The notes beneath the pieces are model-generated. The model did no database searches. It saw only the letters and a list, made by a program, of their open reading frames with translations, and was not told the origin of the DNA. A stretch of 64,000 nt of DNA from Fibrobacter sp. UWT2 (lineage in GTDB: Bacteria; Fibrobacterota; Fibrobacteria; Fibrobacterales; Fibrobacteraceae). Location: contig NZ_FRBF01000007.1 of assembly GCF_900142545.1 (NCBI RefSeq), positions 121,939 to 185,938 of the forward strand. Direction: 5' to 3'. Shown here piece after piece: positions 25,260 through 33,975 of this stretch (its first letter is position 1; each line of letters begins with the position of its first letter). The position numbers were made by a program, and so were the translations under genes.

Positions 25260-27092
25260 CTTAACCTGATGACCCTTCAAGTTGAAGCGCTTGCCATTCA
25301 CTTCGACATAGAGCTTCTGGTCAGCAAAGCGGAGCTGCGGGCCCTGCTTAGTGTGAGCCTTGCGAGCGACAGCGGGCTTGATTGCATCGGTACCGCGGGC
25401 AACACCTTCGGCAGCAAAACTCGGGGCATAACCGTGGTTGATAGCTTCGATTGCGCCAGCGAGGTATGCAAACGGAGCATTCCAGTTGATAGCCACTTCG
25501 TTAGAAGCGTAGCTGCAGTTGTTGTCAACATAAGAGGTTGCCGGGAAACCGGTTCTATAGTCCTTGCATTCCCAAGTTTCAGAACCAATGTCTTCGCCAC
25601 CGGGCTGCGGGCCACCCACGATCATACCCGGAACAGGTTCCTTCACCTTGTCAGAAGTACTCGGACGATGGTGCGGCTTCATGGCTGACTTTGTACCAAA
25701 ACCAGTCAAGAAAGACATATCAAGCGGGTTCTTACCCAACAGATAGTCAAGCACCTTAACGGCAGCCTGGTAATACTTGGCATCGCCAGTCAGATAATAA
25801 GCGTGCAACAGCCAAACGCCCTGGTTTCCGGCCACTGCGTTAGAGCCCCACACAAAGTCATCCTTGGCCATCACGACGCCGAAGCCCGACTGGGTACGCT
25901 TCACAAAATTATCAGCCACCTTAAGCAAGCTATCCTTGGCTGCCTGAGCGGTATTGCCGAATTCCGTAGCATGCGTAGCCATACCATAAGTAGCAAGGCC
26001 ACCGACATCAGCCCAGCTCGGGATATTTCCAGAAGCATTATTCGGCTTGTAAGAGGCATCGCCGGTAGACACGAAAAGTTCCGTAGAAGCAAATTCCTTT
26101 TCGTCGCCGAGCCACTTGTCACCGTATTCACCCGTCTGCACACCATTCGGGTTGCTGTAAGCCTTATTCGGATTCTGGGCACCCCAAGCATAAGCCTTCT
26201 TGGCAGCTTCCAAGCACTTGCTTGCATAAGTTGCATCGAACGGCTTGTACACACGGGCAGCCACAGCCATCACGCCAGCAAAGTCAAACGTTGCAGCAGA
26301 GCCCTTACCGATTACATAAATCGGATCGGTATCTTCTGCCGGCATGACATCGCCCGGGAATCCGAGAGAAGTCAGCTTGTGGTAAACGCCACCATCAGAA
26401 GCCTGCATGGTCAGCATCCAATCCAAGTTGTACTTAATTTCGGCGAGCAAGTCCGGAAGCGTTCCGTCAGCCGGAATGTTCCACTTGAGCGTCTTGAAGT
26501 ATTCCGGGAAATGTTCGTACAGCGAAAGAAGCGTATAAGTGGTAATGCCCGAGTTCACAATGTAGCGACCATAGTCACCGGCATCGTACCAACCCTTCGT
26601 CGAGTTGATGGAACCCGATTCACCGGTAGAACTGTGAAGCTGCACATTGCCGTTGGCATGGCCTGCGGCGCGAGCCCACTTGCCTGCATAAGAACTTTCA
26701 AGTTCCATAGAGGCACGCTGATAGTAATACCACTTCAAAGAAGCCTTAGTCACTTCTTCATACGTGTTAGCGGCAATCGTGAGATCCTTGCGGAGTTCCT
26801 GACCGCCCACCTTGATAGAATAAGTGCCCGGAGCATCCAATTCCGAGAAATCCACCAACTGGACATTCTGGCCACTGGGCTGCCAATTGGAAGCTGCAGA
26901 GGGGGTCACCGTAAGCACGGTCTTACCGCTGGCATCCGTAATTTCCACATTGCCATTTCCATCGACCAAGGCAAATTCCTTGGCATCACCTACGCGGTAA
27001 CCAATCTGGTTAATGTACGCTGTGGCAGCAAAAGCCGCCGACGTAAGAGAAAGCACGACAGCGGCATACTGTTTCAAGCCAAATTTCAACAT
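25257..27092 (-). CDS. Secreted GH9 endoglucanase with CelD_N Ig-like domain
   Basis: This 611-residue cellulase has a signal peptide (ending AFAA, about residue 23), then an N-terminal Ig-like CelD_N domain starting YINQIGY (about 26-105), then a complete GH9 (alpha/alpha)6 barrel. Key motifs are KGWYDAGDYG near residue 170 (nucleophilic-water aspartates), LLGKNPLDMSFLTGFG, the substrate-binding PHHR, and NEVAINWNAPF with the catalytic acid Glu near the end. A 40-residue tail (QLRFADQKLYVEVNGKRFNL) follows and may be a sorting or anchoring module of the type IX kind. It lies between the clan-A glycosidase and an esterase, pointing to joint plant cell-wall hydrolysis. Confidence 0.93.
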   Translation of the reverse strand: MLKFGLKQYAAVVLSLTSAAFAATAYINQIGYRVGDAKEFALVDGNGNVEITDASGKTVLTVTPSAASNWQPSGQNVQLVDFSELDAPGTYSIKVGGQELRKDLTIAANTYEEVTKASLKWYYYQRASMELESSYAGKWARAAGHANGNVQLHSSTGESGSINSTKGWYDAGDYGRYIVNSGITTYTLLSLYEHFPEYFKTLKWNIPADGTLPDLLAEIKYNLDWMLTMQASDGGVYHKLTSLGFPGDVMPAEDTDPIYVIGKGSAATFDFAGVMAVAARVYKPFDATYASKCLEAAKKAYAWGAQNPNKAYSNPNGVQTGEYGDKWLGDEKEFASTELFVSTGDASYKPNNASGNIPSWADVGGLATYGMATHATEFGNTAQAAKDSLLKVADNFVKRTQSGFGVVMAKDDFVWGSNAVAGNQGVWLLHAYYLTGDAKYYQAAVKVLDYLLGKNPLDMSFLTGFGTKSAMKPHHRPSTSDKVKEPVPGMIVGGPQPGGEDIGSETWECKDYRTGFPATSYVDNNCSYASNEVAINWNAPFAYLAGAIEAINHGYAPSFAAEGVARGTDAIKPAVARKAHTKQGPQLRFADQKLYVEVNGKRFNLKGHQVK

Positions 27093-27131
27093 CTCGGACT
27101 CCTTAATGAATTATGTAGCTACAAATATACC

Positions 27132-27163
27132 CCAAAAAAGGCGTAAGAGAGTTCTCTTACGCC
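27132..27163 (-). terminator. Terminator of the esterase gene
   Basis: GGCGTAAGAGA-GT-TCTCTTACGCC, an 11-base perfect stem, is followed on the minus strand by a T-run. It separates the esterase from the GH9 gene, so these are separate transcripts. Confidence 0.88.
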
Positions 27164-27192
27164 AGAAATTGGACACAAGTGTACCCATTGTG

Positions 27193-28446
27193 TTATTTTT
27201 TGACGAATTTGAGGATTTTCTGCGCTCCAGACGGCAATGTCACGACCACTGCATAAGCTCCGGAGGGGAGCGAAGACAGGTCATGGAAACCATAGAAAGA
27301 ACCTCGGCGGGTAACAGAGCCGTTCATAGAGACAACGGCAAAACGGAACTCGTCCTTACTTCCATAGGCGACCAGTTTGTTGCACATCAGGCCGACCTGG
27401 GCAAATTGCTTCATGCTTGCAAGCACCCGCGCCGGAGGATCTGTAACCGTCGAATCATTGGAGGAAGAATCCTTGCAGCAAGTCGTGTCGGGAGGCAGAA
27501 TCACTGCAGCAGCCTTTGCTTCGCGAGCCGTATTGAAGAAACTGATCATTTTGTTCAAGTTTTCGTCGACATACATTTCGTTGCCGCCATGGGTTCCACC
27601 CACCACCGTAACAAGTTCCGTCACGACATTATGCTTTTTGAGCGAATCGTAAAGTTCCTTGCTCTGTTCCGGATTCACAATCTGGTCCTTCGTTCCATGG
27701 AATAAAATGACAGGTGGATCGTCTTCGCTCGCATAATACGGCGAACTGGCAACCATCCATTTATCCTTGTTTCCTTCGCGTTCAGCACCAATGAAAGCGC
27801 CTTCGTAGGTTCCGCTTCCCATGAAATTATTGATAGGATTCATGGTGTAAATATCGGTCGGAGGAGACCAAAGCGACGCCGCATCGATACAGCTACTGAA
27901 CTTGGTGAACTCCCCCAGGGAGCCCACCAAGTCCACCGTTACAGAGCCGGACTTGCCTTCTTCCAAGCCACAGGTCGTCGCTACAAGACTTGATAGGTGA
28001 CCGCCCGAGGAGAACCCGGACATGGCGATAAACGACGTATCGATTTTGTATTTCGCCGCATTACCGCGAATAAAACGCACCACGGCCTTAAGGTCATGCA
28101 ACTGCGCCGGGTACTTGGCATCGCTTGCAGAACGGTGGTTCGGCGTCACCACGGCATAGCCTGCTTTCAGGAGTGCCGCGCAAATGGTATTTAAATCGGC
28201 GGAGCCTTTGGAATTGTTCATGCTCCAGGCGCTACCGTAAGTGTGAATCACCACCGGATAAGCATCCTTCGTTTCTTTGGGCAAATAGATGTCCAATGTA
28301 TGGTAGACTTTTCCGTCGCCCGCGTAGTTCAGATCAGCGAACTTTTCGGAATACTCTATTTTGCCATTACCCTGCTGGCCGCCAAAGCCCTGGGCGAATA
28401 CCGAAACGGCTACAGCAAGGCAAGATGCTGCTATCATTTTTCTCAT
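27193..28446 (-). CDS. Secreted alpha/beta-hydrolase (esterase/lipase-like) with C-terminal tail
   Basis: This 417-residue protein has a signal peptide (MRKMIAASCLAVAVSVFAQ). The hydrolase domain (about 45-290) contains the oxyanion region HTYGSAW, the nucleophile elbow GFSSGG, an acid in FHGTKDQIVNPEQS, and a His in VGGTHGGNEM. It is similar to carbohydrate esterases and acetyl esterases. After about residue 340 a C-terminal beta module follows, ending PSGAYAVVVTLPSGAQKILKFVKK, similar in design to the deacetylase tail and likely a secretion or anchoring domain. I use the ATG at 28446. Removal of acetyl or feruloyl groups from hemicellulose would suit its GH neighbours (inference). Confidence 0.82.
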   Translation of the reverse strand: MRKMIAASCLAVAVSVFAQGFGGQQGNGKIEYSEKFADLNYAGDGKVYHTLDIYLPKETKDAYPVVIHTYGSAWSMNNSKGSADLNTICAALLKAGYAVVTPNHRSASDAKYPAQLHDLKAVVRFIRGNAAKYKIDTSFIAMSGFSSGGHLSSLVATTCGLEEGKSGSVTVDLVGSLGEFTKFSSCIDAASLWSPPTDIYTMNPINNFMGSGTYEGAFIGAEREGNKDKWMVASSPYYASEDDPPVILFHGTKDQIVNPEQSKELYDSLKKHNVVTELVTVVGGTHGGNEMYVDENLNKMISFFNTAREAKAAAVILPPDTTCCKDSSSNDSTVTDPPARVLASMKQFAQVGLMCNKLVAYGSKDEFRFAVVSMNGSVTRRGSFYGFHDLSSLPSGAYAVVVTLPSGAQKILKFVKK

Positions 28447-28495
28447 ACTCAATCCTTTTCCAAACAGGCTAAAAGCCCATAAAGTAATATAAGTC

Positions 28496-28524
28496 AAAAA
28501 AGCCGCCCTATCACAGGGCGGCTA
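28496..28524 (-). terminator. Terminator of dxr
   Basis: GCCGCCCT-ATCAC-AGGGCGGC with a minus-strand T-run (TTTTTTG) lies between the dxr stop and the esterase start. Confidence 0.88.
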
Positions 28525-28550
28525 AAAATTCTGTTGTACAAGATTACAAC

Positions 28551-29699
28551 TTACTTAATCAGGTCCAGCGTCAGTCGACGAGCTTCGGCGTCGGCTTCGA
28601 GAACCTGGTCAAGCGTCAGGTGACCGGTCACGTTCGGGGCACCGGCCATAATGGTTTCCACATGGCGCGGGATATCCGTAAACTTGAGGTTGCCTTTGAG
28701 GAAGGTGTCAACGAGAACTTCGTTTGCAGCATTCATCATGGCAGGCACGATACCGCCGCGGCGGCCGGCTTCGAAAGCGAGCGCAAGGCAACGGAACTTG
28801 TTGAAGTCCGGTTCGAAGAAGGTCAGTTTCGCGAGCGTCGGCAGGTCGATACGCTTGGTATCGAGCTTGAGACGGTCGGGCCACGTGAGCGCCACCTGAA
28901 TCGGAATGCGCATGTCGGGGGCACCGAGCTGGGCCATCAGGGAACCGTCACGGAACTGCACCAGCGAATGCACCATGGACTGCGGGTGAACAACCACCTT
29001 GATCTGGTCGTACGGAATGTGGAACAAGAAGTGAGCTTCGAGAACTTCAAGGCCCTTGTTCATCATGGAGGCAGAGTCGATGGTAATCTTCTTGCCCATG
29101 CTCCAAACCGGATGATTCAAGGCGTCGGCCACGGTAATGTTTTCAAACTTTTCAATCGGCCATTCACGGAACGGACCACCCGAAGCCGTGATTTCGAGGA
29201 ATTCCACTTCGGATTCACGCTTGCCGCCTTCGAGGCACTGGAAGATAGCGCTGTGTTCGGAGTCAATCGGCGTAATGAAGGACTTCGGATTTTCAGCAAG
29301 CTTGTCCCAGATCACGGGGCCAGCCATGACCATGGTTTCTTTGTTGGCGAGAGCCACATGCTTGCCGTGTTCGATAGCGGTAATGGTCGGGAGGCAACCC
29401 ACAGCACCCATCAGCGAGTTGATGATGATGTCGGCCTTCGGGTCAGCAGCGAGTTCGCAAAGGCCTTCCATGCCGGCGAGCACCTTCATGCCGAGTTCCT
29501 TTTCGAGTTCCTTGGCGGCTGCTTCGTTGAACATGCACACGCGTTCGACCTTGTACTTGCGCACGATTTCGGCAACCTTCGCCACGCTGCTGTTAGCCGC
29601 AACGGCATAAAGATTGAAGATGTCGGAATGCTGGTGAATGACATCGACGCTAGAAGTACCGATAGAACCGGTCGCACCGAGAAGAACTACGTTTTTCAT
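28551..29699 (-). CDS. dxr: 1-deoxy-D-xylulose 5-phosphate reductoisomerase
   Basis: Dxr makes 2-C-methyl-D-erythritol 4-phosphate with NADPH in the non-mevalonate isoprenoid pathway, which feeds the UppS product made elsewhere in the window. The 382-residue protein has the NADPH loop LLGATGSIGTSS, the ALANKETMVMAG motif, the metal/substrate site PIDSEHSAIFQ, and TASGGPFR and MNKGLEV. It is full length and monocistronic, divergent from the hypothetical gene at 29773. Confidence 0.96.
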   Translation of the reverse strand: MKNVVLLGATGSIGTSSVDVIHQHSDIFNLYAVAANSSVAKVAEIVRKYKVERVCMFNEAAAKELEKELGMKVLAGMEGLCELAADPKADIIINSLMGAVGCLPTITAIEHGKHVALANKETMVMAGPVIWDKLAENPKSFITPIDSEHSAIFQCLEGGKRESEVEFLEITASGGPFREWPIEKFENITVADALNHPVWSMGKKITIDSASMMNKGLEVLEAHFLFHIPYDQIKVVVHPQSMVHSLVQFRDGSLMAQLGAPDMRIPIQVALTWPDRLKLDTKRIDLPTLAKLTFFEPDFNKFRCLALAFEAGRRGGIVPAMMNAANEVLVDTFLKGNLKFTDIPRHVETIMAGAPNVTGHLTLDQVLEADAEARRLTLDLIK

Positions 29700-29772
29700 T
29701 TTGAAGCCTCTTTTTTATAGAGATAAAAATAAAAAATTCAGTAGGGGCGGCGCAAATATCTATTATTTAAAC

Positions 29773-30225
29773 ATGCTCGCAAACGAAGTTAACGCCCTGA
29801 TTAAAAAGCTCTCCCCATTCATGGAAGAGGATTCGGAAATTTTCCGCGAGCTCATGACGTTTTTCGGGCAAGGTTCCAAGATTGACGTTCACCACGGCGA
29901 TCTTTCTAAGTTCCTCGGCCACAAGCGCCTTTACCGCGTCATTCGCCTGAAGGGCGAAAGCTACAAGGACTGCGTTTACCAGCTGGTGGACAATTACCCT
30001 GAATCGATGGAAGCACTCGGAATGCTACGCTACTATAAGGCTCCTACGGGTCCCGTACGCTGGGAAGAAGTGGAAGCCGCCGAAATCGCCATCGGCAAGG
30101 AACTGACGATGGCGGCATACGGATGGATGCCGGACGCATGGACCCTTTTTGAAAAGGGGCCTGCGAGCGATGAAGGCGGCGAGCACGAACTCGTCGCGAT
30201 TCTGGCGTTTGATTTGGGGGAATAA
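29773..30225 (+). CDS. Hypothetical cytoplasmic protein
   Basis: This 150-residue protein has no recognised family. It is acidic, lacks a signal peptide and membrane segments, and appears to be a compact alpha/beta protein with conserved-looking aromatic patches (KRLYRVIRLKGESYKDC and TMAAYGWMPDAWTLFEKG). The ATG at 29773 is chosen because upstream codons of the same open frame belong to the dxr promoter region. It is convergent with the D,D-peptidase fusion gene, stops four bases apart. Confidence 0.65.
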   Translation: MLANEVNALIKKLSPFMEEDSEIFRELMTFFGQGSKIDVHHGDLSKFLGHKRLYRVIRLKGESYKDCVYQLVDNYPESMEALGMLRYYKAPTGPVRWEEVEAAEIAIGKELTMAAYGWMPDAWTLFEKGPASDEGGEHELVAILAFDLGE

Positions 30226-30228
30226 ATC

Positions 30229-32364
30229 CTATTGCTTCAGGAACTCGAAGAGAGTGATACCGGGAAGCTTGCCCTTGCGGCTTGCCAGGTAATCTTTCAA
30301 AGTCAATTCAATCACCTGCTTCTTGAAGGCAGCGTGACGAAGTTTCGGAAGTTCACCGTTACGGAAAATCACAAAGCCCGTATGCGTTGCATCCAAGTCA
30401 TTCGCACTTGCGACAAAGGCCACACCCGTCACCATCAGAGGACCGGAGTAAGGCTTAGAGGCCATTTCCACGGCGCGATTGTACGGCAAGTAGCGCAAGT
30501 CCATCGGAGCATCGGGAGTGTCGTACTTGATCTTTTTCGCCTTGAAAAAATTCTGCTTGGGAATGGTACGTTTCACCACCGTATCGCCCGGCACCTGCAT
30601 CACGCGAGCAAACTTGCCATCGCCTACCCAATCAGCCAACAGGTAATGTTTGCGGTTCACGTAACCGATTTTACCGCCCTTATAACGGATTTTCTGGAGC
30701 GTACTAAAGATTTCATTTTCGCTAGGCGCAATCGCCATCGCAAGAGCGTGTTCCAGATAGGTGACACAGTCGACCGAATCCATATACACCAACGGCTTGT
30801 TTTCGATGGGATCCACATAGCTTTCACCCATGGGACCAAGCTTGTAAGGAGTCCCCTTCAGAGCCTTCGAAAAATAATCCAATCTTGCAGTCAGGCCAGC
30901 CACATTCTGGGCAGCAAGCCACATCTGCTTCATTCTCATGAGAGAGGCATAGTTGTCGTTAGTACGATACACTAGCCTACTCCACAAAGTATCCAGCACA
31001 TCTTTCAACTGGGAATCCGGATTCTTGCCAGTTTCGTTCAAGTACATGGCCACAGCCAAAGTATCGCCATCGAGCGCATAAATGTAACCCACTAGACCAT
31101 GGACTTCACCGATAAAGCCCGTCTTGAATCGGGTGAGCCAGGGGTAAGGCAAATCAAGCATACGCTTGCCGCCGGTACCGATACCCGGGCCTGCAAAGCT
31201 GTTGATATAAAAACGACCCTTGGGGTGGCGAGCCATCTTGGCAAGCATCGCCGTTTCCGTCGAAGGTTTCACCTTGTTCTTAGGCGAAAGTCCGCAACCG
31301 TCCCACACTTCAAAGTCCGTAGAATCAATCCCCATTTCGGCAAGGAATTTCATCTCTGCAGCACGGCCACTTTCAACGCTACCCACGCCCGACTTTTGAG
31401 CGCCCAAGTTGCGGAAAATGGTTTCGGCATGCATATTCTGGCTACGCTGATTGATCTCGTCGAGGATGCTCAAGAAGGGCGCCGCCGAGAAAGAATAAGA
31501 TGCAATCTGAATGCCATCCGGGACATCCTGCTTTTCGGCAAAGGCAATTCCGCGTTCCTTGAGGGCATGCACAAAGGCCGCCTTAAAATAAGCAATCGGG
31601 TTACGCACCGGAAGCACCAACTGGCTTGAATCGACACCAATGCCGATAGCGCCGCCAATGGTAATTTCAGGCTTTGCAGAATCGAGCGCCCAAGTCCACT
31701 TGCGCTTTTTGCCCGGCACCGTAATCATCTCATTTTTCAAGACAACATAACCCACATCAGGCTGAATTTCGGCACGAGCGGGGTCGCCCACCTTCAAGCC
31801 CGGCTTAAAGCGGATCATGGTGCAGTTATCGTTAAAACCGAGAGGCGCAATTTCGGCGCCATACCAGGCATCATAAAAATTCTTGCGCCAGTGTTCAGCA
31901 CGCCACGGACCCTTGTAGTAGCTAGAATCCAGGTTTATCTTTCCCGAAATGGAATCTATTCCCAAGGCGTGAATAGAATCGGCCATGGCATAAATCATAT
32001 GGAACGGGTCAGCATAGTAGCGTCCCGAAAAATTCGGATCACCGCCACCGCGTACATTGACCGCACCAATAAAAGTCTTTTTGCGCACGCTACCATTGAG
32101 CGAGACATCTGTCTTGGGAGCGTAATCGAGCGGCAGATAATGCACCGCCGCCGCAGTCGTCAAAGTCTTAAGCGTACTTGCCGGAGTAAACTTTTCCACC
32201 CCGCGAATGTTTCCCAATTCCTTGCCTGTCTTGACCGAGCGTATCGAAAGACCATAACGGGATCCCGGCACTACGGAATCCACATACATCTGGAACGAAT
32301 CCAATTGAAAATTGGCAAGAGCGACAGTTGTAAAGAATCCAATTAAGGCAAAAATATTTCGCAT
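30229..32364 (-). CDS. D-alanyl-D-alanine carboxypeptidase (S13) fused to a DUF1460 amidase-like domain
   Basis: This 711-residue exported protein joins two peptidoglycan-active domains. Residues about 20-490 form a penicillin-binding S13 (DacB/PBP4-type) peptidase with all three motifs: SxxK in PASTLKTL (Ser about 63), SxN in QRSQNMHAE and KTG in RFKTGFIG. Residues about 500-711 match DUF1460, a family of NlpC/P60-like cysteine amidases: DCVTYLEHALAMA carries the likely nucleophile (Cys about 533) and DATHTGFVIF the His. The first domain would trim or split D-Ala crosslinks, the second would hydrolyse an amide in the stem. I use the ATG at 32364, which begins a clean signal peptide. It is four bases downstream of the next upstream gene. 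Confidence 0.88.
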   Translation of the reverse strand: MRNIFALIGFFTTVALANFQLDSFQMYVDSVVPGSRYGLSIRSVKTGKELGNIRGVEKFTPASTLKTLTTAAAVHYLPLDYAPKTDVSLNGSVRKKTFIGAVNVRGGGDPNFSGRYYADPFHMIYAMADSIHALGIDSISGKINLDSSYYKGPWRAEHWRKNFYDAWYGAEIAPLGFNDNCTMIRFKPGLKVGDPARAEIQPDVGYVVLKNEMITVPGKKRKWTWALDSAKPEITIGGAIGIGVDSSQLVLPVRNPIAYFKAAFVHALKERGIAFAEKQDVPDGIQIASYSFSAAPFLSILDEINQRSQNMHAETIFRNLGAQKSGVGSVESGRAAEMKFLAEMGIDSTDFEVWDGCGLSPKNKVKPSTETAMLAKMARHPKGRFYINSFAGPGIGTGGKRMLDLPYPWLTRFKTGFIGEVHGLVGYIYALDGDTLAVAMYLNETGKNPDSQLKDVLDTLWSRLVYRTNDNYASLMRMKQMWLAAQNVAGLTARLDYFSKALKGTPYKLGPMGESYVDPIENKPLVYMDSVDCVTYLEHALAMAIAPSENEIFSTLQKIRYKGGKIGYVNRKHYLLADWVGDGKFARVMQVPGDTVVKRTIPKQNFFKAKKIKYDTPDAPMDLRYLPYNRAVEMASKPYSGPLMVTGVAFVASANDLDATHTGFVIFRNGELPKLRHAAFKKQVIELTLKDYLASRKGKLPGITLFEFLKQ

Positions 32365-32368
32365 AATT

Positions 32369-33940
32369 CTAGCGCTTGCGGAACCGACGAATAGAGAACA
32401 CCAACAATAGCACGACCGCAACAGCTCCCAAAGAAATCACCACAATAAGCCGCAAGCTAAATTCAGGCTGCACGCTGACCGAACCGAAACCCTTTTCGTA
32501 CTTGGTTTCTTCGACCGGGGTTTCCAAAGCCGCAAGAATACGGTGCTTTACAGCGGATTCCGTTTCGGAGTCTTTGTACCCCAAAATGCCATTGATTTTC
32601 TGGTGAGCATCAAACACGTGACTCGCAATTTCTTCGTTCACGGAAGAATCTTGCTTGAGCAATGTACTCGCGATGGCAGACACCATGCTGTTCACCGTCA
32701 TTTCGATTTCGCTCCATTCCGGAATGTTTTGGCTACTACGGCCATGATTTTCGAGACCGTCAATCAAATGATTGTAGCGAGGATCCTGCATCCAGATTCG
32801 AATCAGGCTCTTGTCGGGCGGAATGAAGCCGCACTGTCTGGAATAGAAATCGATATTGTCCGCACGGAGCATGAACAGGAACAAATCGCGGGCTTTTAGA
32901 TGCTTGATCGGGTTGCTGTTCTTCGGGAGCGTCAAATGGCTTCCGCCCACAAACGAGAAATTGCCGTACGGGCCCTTGGGACCGGTCACTGTAATCAAGC
33001 CGTCTTTGGCGAGCGGGCTATCTCTCAAGCCGCCCATTTCCGTGTCGAATTCAATTTTGCGGATCAATTCGGACGTACCAAAAATCATCAACTGTTCGGA
33101 ACGCACAAAGCGGTCTGCACTCTGGGCCGAATTTTCCTTGAGGTTGTACGGCGATACGTCATGGTCGCGCAACAATTTCAAATAAAAACAAAGTCCCACC
33201 AGCGTCAATGGGTCTGCCAGGGCACTGCGGTAACCGCTATCGACTTCTGCAACGAAGTCACCTCCGTAATTCCAGAGGAACGGAGACATCTGCTGATAGC
33301 CCGTCCAGTCGTCCTTCACGCCAAATTCAAACGGCACCACCTCAACATCTTGCCGGTTAGTCACTTTGGCTTCCGAAATGGCACGGAGCACGCCAAAGAA
33401 CTGCGGGTAAGTTTCAATTTCAGTATCGTGCAGTCCCAGTTCCAACCAAATACGTTCGTTCGCGAAGAACCCACGAATGTCGAGGAACCACGGAATTGAG
33501 TACACTAGAGTATCGCGACCGATATGGCCAGATTTCATGGCCTCCGGATAAAAGCGACTTGTATCGACAGCGTCTAACAATTCTGTGACAGGGCTAATCA
33601 TGCCGGCCTTGGCAAAGTACGGCACCCAGCTCGAGCCCAGTTGCAACACATCCGGGAAATCGGTCCCCGGGCCAGCGTCGTTTACCAAAACCTTGTTGAG
33701 TTCGGCGAAGGCGACACCCCAATCCACGAACCGAATCTTGACCGGAATGCCACTTTGGCGCGTATACTTCTTCATCAACTTTTGAAGAGCCGTGCCTGCA
33801 TTAATATCTTGGTCCATAACCCAAAGCACGAGCGTATCGGGGGGCGTCGGCATAGCCCTCAGTTCCGGCACAGCATGAGCAACCCCGCACAAGGCGAGAC
33901 CCATTACCAATAAAGCTATGCCGCAAATACGCTTCTTCAT
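32369..33940 (-). CDS. Extracellular solute-binding protein (family 1) with C-terminal membrane anchor
   Basis: This 523-residue protein has an N-terminal signal peptide (ending VAHA, about residue 23) and a sugar-type solute-binding domain (about 35-430) recognisable by LQKLMKKYTRQSGIPVKIRFVDW, DFPDVLQLGSSW and the YSIPWFLDIRGFFAN strand. Unlike transporter-associated family members it ends in a membrane helix (LRLIVVISLGAVAVVLLLVFSI) with a basic stop-transfer RRFRKR, so it is tethered with its binding domain in the periplasm. No ABC permeases are nearby. It is cotranscribed with the peptidoglycan hydrolase fusion, four bases apart. A sensory or scaffold role is possible. Confidence 0.82.
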   Translation of the reverse strand: MKKRICGIALLVMGLALCGVAHAVPELRAMPTPPDTLVLWVMDQDINAGTALQKLMKKYTRQSGIPVKIRFVDWGVAFAELNKVLVNDAGPGTDFPDVLQLGSSWVPYFAKAGMISPVTELLDAVDTSRFYPEAMKSGHIGRDTLVYSIPWFLDIRGFFANERIWLELGLHDTEIETYPQFFGVLRAISEAKVTNRQDVEVVPFEFGVKDDWTGYQQMSPFLWNYGGDFVAEVDSGYRSALADPLTLVGLCFYLKLLRDHDVSPYNLKENSAQSADRFVRSEQLMIFGTSELIRKIEFDTEMGGLRDSPLAKDGLITVTGPKGPYGNFSFVGGSHLTLPKNSNPIKHLKARDLFLFMLRADNIDFYSRQCGFIPPDKSLIRIWMQDPRYNHLIDGLENHGRSSQNIPEWSEIEMTVNSMVSAIASTLLKQDSSVNEEIASHVFDAHQKINGILGYKDSETESAVKHRILAALETPVEETKYEKGFGSVSVQPEFSLRLIVVISLGAVAVVLLLVFSIRRFRKR

Positions 33941-33975
33941 GGTTCTACTCTAAGATACTAATTAACCTTTATCGA

